A stretch of DNA of 64,000 nucleotides, from NCBI GenBank assembly GCA_021769555.1, contig JAETSR010000003.1, forward strand, positions 1 through 64,000, in the 5' to 3' direction. The stretch is from Clostridiaceae bacterium. Lineage in GTDB: Bacteria > Bacillota > Clostridia > Oscillospirales > Acutalibacteraceae. This document shows positions 1 through 7,951 of this stretch, piece after piece. The notes beneath the pieces were generated by a model. The model saw only the letters and a program-made list of their open reading frames with translations, was not told the origin of the DNA and did not search any database. The translations under genes and the position numbers were made by a program. Position 1 is the stretch's first letter. Each line of letters begins with the position of its first letter.

Positions 1-188
1 TCAGCGGATACGTTCACCTCGCCGGGGGCCCCAGCGGGGGCATCCTGCGCGGGTGGTTCCCCGGCGGCCTGCTCGGGGGCTTTCTCCGGGGCCGGGGGCT
101 CCGGCGTGGGAGCCTCAGCCGGGCCCGTATCGAACAGGCTGGGCTGGGGATTTTCCTCCGGGCTCGTGTTCAGCTTTTCGTCTGCCAT
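1..188 (-). CDS. Pro/Glu/Ala-rich phage protein, N-terminal part only
   Basis: Only the first 62 or so codons are in the window; the gene continues past position 1. The ATG at 188 follows a good AGGAGGTAAC ribosome binding site at 191-200. The visible part is acidic and very rich in Pro, Ala and Glu, with no hydrophobic segment, so it looks like a disordered N-terminal tail. It lies downstream of the tail-fibre genes and behind a terminator, in what would be the end of the late region. I do not recognise the family. Confidence 0.6.
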   Translation of the reverse strand, partial: MADEKLNTSPEENPQPSLFDTGPAEAPTPEPPAPEKAPEQAAGEPPAQDAPAGAPGEVNVSA

Positions 189-280
189 TCGTTACCTCCT
201 TTTTATTTTCGTGAATGTTGCACAAATTTTGTGTTAAAAGTTTGTTGCTATTTTTTCGCCTCCCTCCCGGCTATCCACGC

Positions 281-316
281 AAAAAAGCCGCCCGTTTTTT
301 CTTCCCGGACGGCTTT
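281..316 (-). terminator. Rho-independent terminator after the collar-fibre gene
   Basis: On the minus strand an 11-bp stem (AAAGCCGTCCG pairing with CGGGCGGCTTT, with one G-U pair) has a 12-nt loop and is followed by a T run. It sits about 75 bases past the stop of the gene at 391-1410. It should end the long structural-gene transcript. The rest of 189-390 shows no gene apart from the ribosome binding site of the next one. Confidence 0.7.
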
Positions 317-390
317 CTGCGTAATGTGATAGCTCTAATTTTATTTTTTTGTGGTTGCAGGCTCCGAAAAGCCTTGATATTACAGTGTTC

Positions 391-1410
391 CTAATAGGAG
401 CCATTCATAGGTAATATAGCATTTGTTTCGTCTCGAATTATGCTAATTGTAGCATACTCTTGTCGAGTTCCTGTTGAAAAAACAGACGGTATTTCAGTGG
501 CTTCCTGCTTTTCCCCAATTTCACCTGAGAGCGCTTCTTCCACCTCTCCGTGATAGCCCCTCAAAAATAAATTCCTAAGGTCGGGAACGGCAAATGTTGC
601 AGTACCATCCCCGCCGAAATGCCCGAAGCTCCCAAACTGTTCCTTAATAAAGCTCGCAAGCTTGGGATATGCAGAAATGTCATAAACAGCGCCGTCACAC
701 GCGAGGTAGCCGTCTGGGGCAGTCCTGCCCATGAAGCTGATTACGGTGCCGATGGGGTTGCCGTCTGCACCGGGCGGGCCGGGTTCACCCTGAGGACCTT
801 GAGGCCCCGGAGCACCGTCCTTTCCGTCGGCACCATCCTTTCCGGGAGGCCCCTCGGGTCCCGGCAAGCCATCAGCTCCCGGCTCACCAGGCGGGCCCTG
901 AGGTCCTTCCGGCCCGGGAGGGCCCTCCGGCCCCACACCCCCGCTCCCGCCGGTATTCTCCTGGGCAACGGCGTTGCCGTCATCGTCAAAGCCCACTATC
1001 TGCCCGGGCTCACCGATGAGCTTGTCCTGCTTCTTCGAGAGTTCCTGCTCCCAGAGGTCAGGCGTGGGAGGCCTGGCTGCCTCGCCCGGGGACGCACCCT
1101 CCAATATCGTGCCCAGGTGCGCCCAGACTGTGGGGAGGACGATTTTCCCGCCGTCTGCGCTGCCGTAGACCCCGGCATATAGCGGCACTCCCGGCTTTTG
1201 CAGGACTTCCCAGGGAATTATGCACTTCCCTGTGTCCGGGAGCAGCGTCTCCCGGGTGAGCTCGCCGGCGCGGAAGACGGCGGTCTTTATGAGGCCCTCC
1301 CAGTCACCGGAGAAGGTGAAACCGGCTTCGTTTACGTTTACTGAGCCGCTGGTTAGGGGGTCGCGCTCCCTGACAGCCAGCTCATTCTTTTTGGCATACA
1401 GCTTAATCAT
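391..1410 (-). CDS. Collagen-like phage tail fibre with C-terminal tail-collar domain
   Basis: Three parts are visible. Residues about 1-120 are a globular, baseplate-attachment-like domain. Residues about 155-225 are collagen-type Gly-X-Y repeats ([16 protein letters not shown] and similar). The C-terminus is a tail-collar-type domain starting [20 protein letters not shown] and including the [10 protein letters not shown] motif. The collar plus collagen shaft indicates a trimeric host-recognition fibre. The start is taken at 1410, not the upstream in-frame ATG at 1422, because GGAGG lies five bases before it. It overlaps the preceding gene's stop by eight bases, as expected for translational coupling. 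Tail fibre is the family-based role; the receptor is unknown. Confidence 0.85.
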   Translation of the reverse strand: MIKLYAKKNELAVRERDPLTSGSVNVNEAGFTFSGDWEGLIKTAVFRAGELTRETLLPDTGKCIIPWEVLQKPGVPLYAGVYGSADGGKIVLPTVWAHLGTILEGASPGEAARPPTPDLWEQELSKKQDKLIGEPGQIVGFDDDGNAVAQENTGGSGGVGPEGPPGPEGPQGPPGEPGADGLPGPEGPPGKDGADGKDGAPGPQGPQGEPGPPGADGNPIGTVISFMGRTAPDGYLACDGAVYDISAYPKLASFIKEQFGSFGHFGGDGTATFAVPDLRNLFLRGYHGEVEEALSGEIGEKQEATEIPSVFSTGTRQEYATISIIRDETNAILPMNGSY

Positions 1411-2176
1411 TTGCACCTCCATAAATCCATGTGCCGTAGCGCCTGTCCGAATGGTGGATATTGGGCAGATACTCCCCGAGCATTACCCTGAGCTCATGAT
1501 ATTCTGCCGGGATATACCCTCCGCTGCACAAAAGCCAGCCTATGCCCGGGCTCCTCAGGCCGGTGCTTAGCTCCCCTATGCCCGGCCCCATGCCTGACTG
1601 CTCTATATACGCCCCCAGCTCCGACACAGCTTTACCGGCCTTCTCTATCACCTGCTCGCCGTATGCCAGCACCTTGTCAACTTCGCTGTCAATGCCGCCG
1701 CTTGTGAAGTCATAGGCCCTCAATCCATCCTTAGTGAGGCCGGAAAGCTCCGGCACATACTCCCTCACATCCGTCACGTCCCCGGACAGCAGATTTGTGG
1801 CGCCGCGCTTCACCTTCAAAAGATACAGCGGAACAGTGTATCGCTCCAGCTTTTCCGGGTCCGCGTCCTCCAGTATTACAAGCTGCACCCGCCGCTCCTT
1901 CGGGTCCATCCGCATAGCGGCCATGTCCTGCCTGTCCCTATGGGACAAGCCCGGAGACACCGCCAGCTCCACCGGCGCGTCGGCCTCCACCCAGCGCCCC
2001 GCCGCCAGCCCGAAGCCGCTGCCCAGCGTCAGCCCCATGCCCTCCGCCGCGGCCTCAAACCTGCTCCCTTGGGCGCATACTCCGTCCCCGGTGAGCTGCC
2101 ACAGGCTTTCGCACATATCCCCCGCGCTGTCCTTCGCCGAGCCCGGCCCCAGCGCCAGCCCATACCTCAGCGCCAT
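1403..2176 (-). CDS. Phage tail/baseplate protein with short collar-like C-terminus
   Basis: About 257 residues, not assigned to a named family with confidence. The middle carries a helical segment of likely coiled coil ([20 protein letters not shown]). The C-terminus has a degenerate collar-like pattern ([17 protein letters not shown] then [19 protein letters not shown]) similar to the neighbouring fibres. The ATG at 2176 shares its A with the TGA of the upstream gene, which supports this start over a TTG one codon earlier. It sits between two fibre-like genes and is probably a baseplate or fibre component. Confidence 0.7.
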   Translation of the reverse strand: MALRYGLALGPGSAKDSAGDMCESLWQLTGDGVCAQGSRFEAAAEGMGLTLGSGFGLAAGRWVEADAPVELAVSPGLSHRDRQDMAAMRMDPKERRVQLVILEDADPEKLERYTVPLYLLKVKRGATNLLSGDVTDVREYVPELSGLTKDGLRAYDFTSGGIDSEVDKVLAYGEQVIEKAGKAVSELGAYIEQSGMGPGIGELSTGLRSPGIGWLLCSGGYIPAEYHELRVMLGEYLPNIHHSDRRYGTWIYGGAND

Positions 2177-4212
2177 CAAACCGCCCCGCTTTCCTCGGGC
2201 TCTTTAGCCTTGATGTAGGCCGGCACGCCGTCGCTGGCTATGTTCGGGAGCCATGCGCCGTCGTTGGCGTAGTCATACAGAGTATTCAGCACGATTTTCC
2301 CGAGCTTCACGGTGTTTGTGGTGTCCTGGCCCAGGATGTACAGAGTGCCCTCGTCTTCGGAGTAGTCCAGATAGCCGAACTGAGTGATGTTTCCAAGCAC
2401 ATCAGTTGTATCAAGATACCCATAATCCCCAGCTTTCAGCGTCCGAGAAAAGATTATCCCAGTCCCCACAAAGAACATGAAAATGTTTTTGCCCCACAGG
2501 TATGCTCCGGCGTCGACAAAAACCCGAGCCCCGGATGGCAGTTTTAGAGCTGGCTTTGCCCCTCCCATTTTCTTCTTATCAAGGTCAATATAGTTAAACG
2601 CGTTTTTGTCGAAGGAATATACAAACAGGCTCTCCCCGGTCACATTGATAGGGCCATAGCTGCTCCTCTTTTCCCCATATGTATTATCCGATGTGGCGTG
2701 AGAATTGTTCGTATTAAAAATATCCGCTGGGGCAGAATTTACAACATCGCTGTATTCCCCCACAGCTTCCCCCTTGCTTTTGCTGCTGCAGGCAACTCTT
2801 TGATAAGCAAAGGCGTTGGTGTTCATATTCCAATCAGAGTTGACATTTTCTCCCGGCAAAGCCGGGCTTTCGCTATCCTCAGTCCACGTCAGCAGGCAGG
2901 AATGGGAATAGCCATAAGTGGATTTTTCCGCGCCTCCAAACATCGTATAAGTTTCTATGCCGCCATTTATATATGAGGTAACATACGGCACCGCCACAGA
3001 ATAGCTAAAAGTATATAGCAGCTTATGCTTGTCCTGCGTTGGGTCTGTGCGGACATTGATATCTTTGAATGGTGGAGCCATCGTCAGGTTGTTCTCCGCG
3101 CCTGTAAACTCGGCGCAAAAGATCAGGAGATACTTCATCCACCCATAATTTGTTGATTCATCCACTGAGCCGCCATCCGCAATTATTTGTGATAAAAACA
3201 GTTTCGCTCCATATCCTTCCTTATGGGGCACTATGGACAGGCACAGGGGCTTTTCTGTGGAGGGCGTGATAAAGGAATTGAATTTTGCGTTCTCGCTTTC
3301 CAGCGTCACCTCCTGCACCGACCGGTATCCCTCAACGTCGATGCCGTACAGCTTTTTAGTGGAAAAGGAGTATACCCACATCCTTCCGTCATAAAGTGCG
3401 CCGTTTGTTATCTGGCGGCCAACTTCACCGGACGATATCAGCTCAAACTTATCCCCGCTGGGAATGTTCTTCCCCAGCGCCGCCACCAGCTCCGGGTAGT
3501 CGTCCTCGCTGACAAACCTGCCGTCACAGCGGAGCCATTCGGGGCCCACGTTCTGGCTTGCGGTAAACTTCACCGTGCCCACGGCGGGAGGGGTGAGCTT
3601 GTCCACCTGGGCCGAGACCTTGGCAATCTCGGCATTGAGGCGCTCTTCCTGGGCGGCTATCTGCTCCTGGGCTTCTTTCAGGCGGTCCTCAATCTCGTTG
3701 TCAATGTAGTTTATGGCATACTGCACCTTTGCTGAGAGGTCCCCCAGGGCATCTATTTTGCCGCATATATTGATGTCGTCCCGGGTGTCGGTGACAGTGC
3801 CCTCGCCGGGGTTCACATAGGCCAGCACCAGGCAGTTGGGATAGGTCTCGGCCTTCTCAGCGTATGTAAGCTCTATGAGCCTCCGGGCAAGGTCCAGGCG
3901 GGCGACTACGGCGTACTCGCCGGTGGGCGGGAGGATGACGGAATAGCCCTTGAAGTTTTCGGGGTCCTCATCGGGGCCGGGTGTGTTCGCCAGCCAGTAG
4001 CCGTCTATGAAGAGATACCCCCGGCCTATCCAGGCTGTAGAGCCCTCCAAGGTGACCCTCATACTGTCAGGGTTCTTATAGACGCACACGCCGCTGCCGA
4101 TGAACGCGCCGAAGTACCCGGTGAAGCTCTCGGAGCTGTACTCCCGGTCATACTTCCCGGTAGCCTCAAGCACCTGGGCGTCAAAGTCGAAAAAGCCGTC
4201 GTAAACTGCCAT
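2176..4212 (-). CDS. Large phage tail fibre / receptor-binding-type structural protein
   Basis: 678 residues. The N-terminus (SGFF-like start MAVYDGFFDFDAQV, then GRGYLFIDGYWLANTP) resembles the baseplate-attachment domain of many siphovirus receptor-binding proteins. Residues about 170-210 form a charged coiled coil (DNEIEDRLKEAQEQIAAQEE). They are followed by a collar-like motif (AVGTVKFTASQNVGPEWLRCDG) and a long C-terminal beta-rich region without recognised domains, including a tract rich in Tyr, Ser and Thr. The layout of anchor, trimeric coiled coil and head fits a host-recognition protein. The specificity head has base composition closer to AT than the flanking genes, a common sign of exchange. 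Confidence 0.75.
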   Translation of the reverse strand: MAVYDGFFDFDAQVLEATGKYDREYSSESFTGYFGAFIGSGVCVYKNPDSMRVTLEGSTAWIGRGYLFIDGYWLANTPGPDEDPENFKGYSVILPPTGEYAVVARLDLARRLIELTYAEKAETYPNCLVLAYVNPGEGTVTDTRDDINICGKIDALGDLSAKVQYAINYIDNEIEDRLKEAQEQIAAQEERLNAEIAKVSAQVDKLTPPAVGTVKFTASQNVGPEWLRCDGRFVSEDDYPELVAALGKNIPSGDKFELISSGEVGRQITNGALYDGRMWVYSFSTKKLYGIDVEGYRSVQEVTLESENAKFNSFITPSTEKPLCLSIVPHKEGYGAKLFLSQIIADGGSVDESTNYGWMKYLLIFCAEFTGAENNLTMAPPFKDINVRTDPTQDKHKLLYTFSYSVAVPYVTSYINGGIETYTMFGGAEKSTYGYSHSCLLTWTEDSESPALPGENVNSDWNMNTNAFAYQRVACSSKSKGEAVGEYSDVVNSAPADIFNTNNSHATSDNTYGEKRSSYGPINVTGESLFVYSFDKNAFNYIDLDKKKMGGAKPALKLPSGARVFVDAGAYLWGKNIFMFFVGTGIIFSRTLKAGDYGYLDTTDVLGNITQFGYLDYSEDEGTLYILGQDTTNTVKLGKIVLNTLYDYANDGAWLPNIASDGVPAYIKAKEPEESGAV

Positions 4213-4619
4213 TATTTATCTTCCTTTCTCGCGAGTTTTTCATAAACGGTGGGCTGACTGTACCCCAGTGTCAGGGAAAGCCCCCGCCCCTCCCTGCTGA
4301 CGGTGTACTCGGCGGCTGTGACAAGCGCCCCCACAGTCACCCCCAGCTTGCGGTCGCTGACCGTTATCCTGTCCCCAAGCTTATAGTCCTTCCCGAACTC
4401 ATACGCCGCGCCCTGTGTGCGCACCCGGGCCGAAAAGCTCTGCACCAGCTGCTTTTCCGCAAGCTTCTCCCGGCCCCGGGTCTCAAGGGCCGCCGCATAT
4501 TCCTCCGGGCTCAGAGCCTCCTCTCCCTCGCCGCTCTGGATGTCCCGAGCGTCTACCCAGAGCTCGCGGCGGGTGAGGCCGGTGGGGGTGGTGTTGGTTG
4601 ATTTTTTATAATGTCTCAT
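4212..4619 (-). CDS. C-terminal part of split Gp37-like tail hub protein
   Basis: 135 residues that look like the C-terminal third of the ReqiPepy6 Gp37-like/siphovirus hub family. The GLTRRELWVDARDI motif is followed by a helical segment (RGREKLAEKQLVQSF) and then YEFGKDYKLGDRITVSDRKLG, a pattern normally near the end of one ~400-residue protein. The matching N-terminal part is encoded at 6252-7052, and two fibre genes lie between. The ATG at 4619 has AGGA six to seven bases upstream, so it can be translated independently. An in-frame ATG at 4625 is less well placed. Family assignment is from motif memory, not a search. Confidence 0.7.
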   Translation of the reverse strand: MRHYKKSTNTTPTGLTRRELWVDARDIQSGEGEEALSPEEYAAALETRGREKLAEKQLVQSFSARVRTQGAAYEFGKDYKLGDRITVSDRKLGVTVGALVTAAEYTVSREGRGLSLTLGYSQPTVYEKLARKEDK

Positions 4620-4642
4620 TGGCATTCCTCATCATATACAAC

Positions 4643-5857
4643 TTATGTTTTGTCACGACTATAGGCATAAAATACTTTACTTCCATCTGAATCATTATCA
4701 TTAGGGAACACTAAAAATACATTGCCTCCGAAAACAATGTAACACCTGCCTACATTACTTGGCAATCTTCCATTTACCCAAGTAATCGCATCATAGCTAC
4801 AAATGGTATTCCCAGAACTATCCACTCCAACAAACTTTTTATCCCCATAGGCTACATGTATTTCAGTTCCACTTACAGATATATATCGATTTGTCCAGTT
4901 TCTGCCATCTTCGCTATATACTATATTGCCAACGAGCCCCGTTGCGACAAATAGTCCATTCCCATATGTAACAGAAAGCCACTGATTATTAATCGGAATA
5001 GAAATAGGTTCCCAAGCTAGGCCATCTTCACTATATAGAAAAACATATTGGTTATTCCCTACAGCGATAAACTTGCCATTTCCATATGTGATATCCTGCC
5101 AAAAATAATTAACTGGCAACGTAATAATATCCCAATTTATTCCATCAAAACTATAAACCATAAGGTTAGACGTTTTATAGTCACAAGCGACAAACCTCCC
5201 GTTACCGTATGTTATACAGGACGGATTTGTACCTTCGGGAAATGTGCCCACTTTCCAATCTAACCCATCTTCACTATATACGTAATTATTATTATTGCCT
5301 GTCGCAATAAATAGTCCGTTCCCATACGCAATATTATAGCGGTATGCCCTATCAGTAATTGTAACGGATTTCCAATTTATTCCGTCATCGCTATATATCC
5401 CGATTCCACTAGAGAGTGCAACAAATCTTCCACCTCCATATGCCGCACACGTCCATTTCCCACTATGTTCTGGGAATTGAATCGTATTCCATGCTCCAAG
5501 TCTTGCAACATCAAATATTGCTTCTAGCTTTCTGTCTTTTCCCACTTCAAAAGTATATTCTCTCCTGTCGGAAATTTCTTCCCCATCTTCAATCCAACTT
5601 TTCAGGTCATATCCATCTGTACCCTTCGCTAAAACTGTCATCATAACCCCATCACTAGCCACCCCACCCCCCGAAACCGTCCCCATCTCCGGGTCACTAG
5701 AAGTAACAGTAATAGTCCGCACATTATCCGGCACACTGCTGCTAGGCAGCGCAAGAATCCTCGCCGCAAACTCCGAAGCAGGAATAGGCCCCTCGCTCCC
5801 CTCCTTCTCCCTGATTGCATTGGCAATAGCCGTCAAGTTTTCTTCCTGTATGCTCAT
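4643..5857 (-). CDS. Fibre-like protein: conserved anchor plus AT-rich beta-propeller
   Basis: 404 residues. The first about 38 (ENLTAIANAIREKEG then PASEFAARILAL) match the short helical anchor found at the N-terminus of many Clostridia phage tail proteins. A small beta domain follows (about 45-115). From about 120 to the end there are some seven repeats of the form AYGNGxFVAxGxxx-YSxDGxxW, typical of a sialidase/BNR-like propeller. The propeller-coding part (about 4643-5640) is far more AT-rich than the anchor and the rest of the late operon. A carbohydrate- or surface-binding role is inferred. It starts in a TAATG overlap with the collagen-like gene and separates the two parts of the hub gene. 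Confidence 0.75.
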   Translation of the reverse strand: MSIQEENLTAIANAIREKEGSEGPIPASEFAARILALPSSSVPDNVRTITVTSSDPEMGTVSGGGVASDGVMMTVLAKGTDGYDLKSWIEDGEEISDRREYTFEVGKDRKLEAIFDVARLGAWNTIQFPEHSGKWTCAAYGGGRFVALSSGIGIYSDDGINWKSVTITDRAYRYNIAYGNGLFIATGNNNNYVYSEDGLDWKVGTFPEGTNPSCITYGNGRFVACDYKTSNLMVYSFDGINWDIITLPVNYFWQDITYGNGKFIAVGNNQYVFLYSEDGLAWEPISIPINNQWLSVTYGNGLFVATGLVGNIVYSEDGRNWTNRYISVSGTEIHVAYGDKKFVGVDSSGNTICSYDAITWVNGRLPSNVGRCYIVFGGNVFLVFPNDNDSDGSKVFYAYSRDKT

Positions 5858-6231
5858 TAGTAGCTCCCCTCCCAGCTGTCAAGAATTGCGGCCTGTATGG
5901 CGGCGTTTACATCATCCATAGACACTCCCCCCGCCGGCCCTTCCGGTCCCTGGGGCCCCTGTGGTCCGGGAGGGCCCTGTTCTCCCTGGGGGCCTATGGG
6001 CCCAACGGTGCCTTGAGGGCCTGCCGCGCCAGTAGGCCCAGCCGGGCCGGTATCGCCTTTGGGACCGCGGGGACCCTCGGGCCCTTGTGGGCCGGTTTTG
6101 CCTATTGGGCCCTGAGGTCCGGCGGGGCCGGTGTCACCCTTGGGGATGGAGGCAAGCCCCTGCTCAATCTTATTCATCCTGTCGGCAGTAATCAAATCGC
6201 CGTCCTTCCACTGCGTAGGCGAATATGCCAT
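5857..6231 (-). CDS. Short collagen-like phage fibre protein
   Basis: 124 residues. The N-terminus [20 protein letters not shown] is a recurrent anchor motif of small phage fibre and connector proteins. Residues about 30-100 are uninterrupted Gly-X-Y collagen-like repeats rich in GPQGP and KGDTGPAGP. The C-terminal about 25 residues ([20 protein letters not shown]) could form a short helix. The start has AAAGGAG upstream. It is the first gene of the two-gene cassette that splits the Gp37-like hub gene and is translationally coupled to the propeller gene. It probably forms a trimeric shaft or linker; whether it joins the propeller protein is unknown. Confidence 0.8.
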   Translation of the reverse strand: MAYSPTQWKDGDLITADRMNKIEQGLASIPKGDTGPAGPQGPIGKTGPQGPEGPRGPKGDTGPAGPTGAAGPQGTVGPIGPQGEQGPPGPQGPQGPEGPAGGVSMDDVNAAIQAAILDSWEGSY

Positions 6232-6251
6232 TTACTCTGCTCCTTTCCATG

Positions 6252-7052
6252 CTATGCAATGCGTGAAATGCCCACCCGGGCGGAGCCGACTCTCGAGGAC
6301 TCCCCGCCGCTTTCGGGCGTTTCGCCGTTTACAGTCACCATTACCCGGCTGTCGCCCTCTCCCTCGCCGGCAACAAGGGTCACGTTGCGGTAGTCGCTGC
6401 TGTCATAGGTGTACTCGCTTTGGAGCACATCGTCCAGCTCCGTGGCGAAGAATACAGTGTCGTTGACCGTCTGGCCCATGGTCCTGTCAAGCCCGGGGCG
6501 GGTCCAGAAGACCATGCCGGGGCCCTCGGGGTCAAAGCGCACGCCGAAGGCTACACTGTAGGCCTCGCCCAGCTCTGTGAGGGCCTCTAAGAGACTGCCG
6601 CCGGTCTTCTGCTTGCGGACAGAGGGGGATGTGCCCTCTGTGGGGGGCTCAATGCTGAGGGCGGGTATAACCCTGGCGGGGTCCGAGGGTGTAACGGCGC
6701 ATGACTCCACCAGGCGGCACATTATGCTCTGTGGCGTGCCGGACATGTCATAGCGCCCCCAGAGTATGCGCCTGTCAAGTATGCCTGTAAGCAGCCGCCC
6801 CTTTGCGGTGATGTAAGGCCCCGCCTCGTCCTGCCGCTCAAAGATATACTCGATTATCCCTGCTGTCTCCCCTTGAAACCAGATTATATTTTCCTTTGCC
6901 AAAAAGCTGCGTATCTGAGCTGTTATGGGACAGGCCACAGTGAAGCTCCCCGCTCCGAAGGCCTGCTCCTGGAATATGAGGGACTGGAAGCTGTCCAGTA
7001 TGCCTATAAGCTCAAGCTCCGGGGTATATACCCCCATTTTAAGCGCCGGCAT
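6252..7052 (-). CDS. N-terminal part of split Gp37-like tail hub protein
   Basis: 266 residues. The start (LGVYTPELELIGILD-type N-terminus, then FQEQAFGAGSFTVACP) and the core (GIIEYIFERQDEAGPYITAKG, then RILWGRY) match the N-terminal two thirds of the siphovirus ReqiPepy6 Gp37-like family, which sits between the distal tail protein and the fibres. The homologous part ends near RNVTLVAGEGEGDSRVMVTV, where intact relatives continue into a G-x-x-RRE-x-x-x-DARD segment. Here about 30 unrelated residues and a stop follow, and that segment is encoded 1.6 kb downstream at 4212-4619. The start overlaps the stop of the distal tail gene as TAATG, with GGAGGTGGA upstream. Confidence 0.75.
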   Translation of the reverse strand: MPALKMGVYTPELELIGILDSFQSLIFQEQAFGAGSFTVACPITAQIRSFLAKENIIWFQGETAGIIEYIFERQDEAGPYITAKGRLLTGILDRRILWGRYDMSGTPQSIMCRLVESCAVTPSDPARVIPALSIEPPTEGTSPSVRKQKTGGSLLEALTELGEAYSVAFGVRFDPEGPGMVFWTRPGLDRTMGQTVNDTVFFATELDDVLQSEYTYDSSDYRNVTLVAGEGEGDSRVMVTVNGETPESGGESSRVGSARVGISRIA

Positions 7053-7942
7053 TACTCCACCTCCAAATACAGCGGCGTGAAATACACCGCCACGGACATA
7101 TTCGCCCGCTGCTCCAAATCCTTGCAGCCCAGGGCCAGCATATTGCGCCCGGGAGCCAGATAAATCCAGTCTGTCCTGAAATCCCAGTTCTTGAGTATGT
7201 TCTCGCGGGCGCCCCCGGCGGTCGTCAGGCGCATATACTTTGAGCCGTCCTTGGTGCTGAGTTCCAGCACCTCGCCCCTTGTAAACTGACGGTTTATCCC
7301 CAGCACCTCCCCGGTAGTCAGGTTCTTTATCTGCGGGTCCTCCACCACCCCGGAGAAGGTAAACTTCGCCGTTATCCAGGTAGCGAACCCGCCGGGATTG
7401 TTTACCTCTACGGAATAAGTTGTGCTCCTGGTGCCGAACACCACCGGGGCCTCCCTGCCGAAGGTGTTGGGGAAACGGAAGAGCTTGCCGGTGCTGTCAA
7501 AAGCTGCCGCCGTGTCCGACTGGTCGGTAAAGAGGGGGTATGCGCAGGTCGCCTGCAAAAGGAACTGGCGTACCTTCTCATTGTTTTTCATGTACTCACG
7601 GCCGTACTTTATGGAGCTGTCCGGGCGAAACTGAAGCTTTTTGCCCTGGTATTCCAGGGTATAATCCTCCACCGGGGAGAAAAAGCTGTTGAGGAAGTCG
7701 CACCGGAGCTGCAGGTCTTTCGTGCCGCCGTCCACGACCCATCCGGTAACAGAAAGGGCCCGCTTCTCGACGGTAGTCGACGCTATGCTCTCACCCACCT
7801 GGTCCGGAAAGCTGTAGGTTTGGTGTATGCCCTGCACCGTCCCCCAGTCAACAGGCCCAAGCCAGTAGCCAAGATAATTCCTGTCCTTCATTGTCACCGA
7901 GCCCCGCCCGGTGAGAGAGGTAATAGTTATCTCTTTTATCAT
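7052..7942 (-). CDS. Distal tail protein (Dit, Sipho_tail family)
   Basis: 296 residues. The order (tape measure, this gene, hub) and the sequence fit the siphovirus distal tail/'tail component' family that forms a ring between the tail tube and the hub. The N-terminal half holds the typical YWLGPVDWGTVQGIH then EKRALSVTGWV pattern, and the region about FLNSFFSPVEDYTLEYQGKK is the usual linker. The C-terminal half is a galectin-like beta domain ending LYLEVE. The start is preceded by TTAGGAGG. Confidence 0.8.
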   Translation of the reverse strand: MIKEITITSLTGRGSVTMKDRNYLGYWLGPVDWGTVQGIHQTYSFPDQVGESIASTTVEKRALSVTGWVVDGGTKDLQLRCDFLNSFFSPVEDYTLEYQGKKLQFRPDSSIKYGREYMKNNEKVRQFLLQATCAYPLFTDQSDTAAAFDSTGKLFRFPNTFGREAPVVFGTRSTTYSVEVNNPGGFATWITAKFTFSGVVEDPQIKNLTTGEVLGINRQFTRGEVLELSTKDGSKYMRLTTAGGARENILKNWDFRTDWIYLAPGRNMLALGCKDLEQRANMSVAVYFTPLYLEVE

Positions 7943-7951
7943 GCTGCCCTC

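Noticed and set aside
4212..7052. Diversity-generating retroelement as the cause of fibre variation
   Set aside because: No reverse transcriptase gene or template repeat was found in the window.
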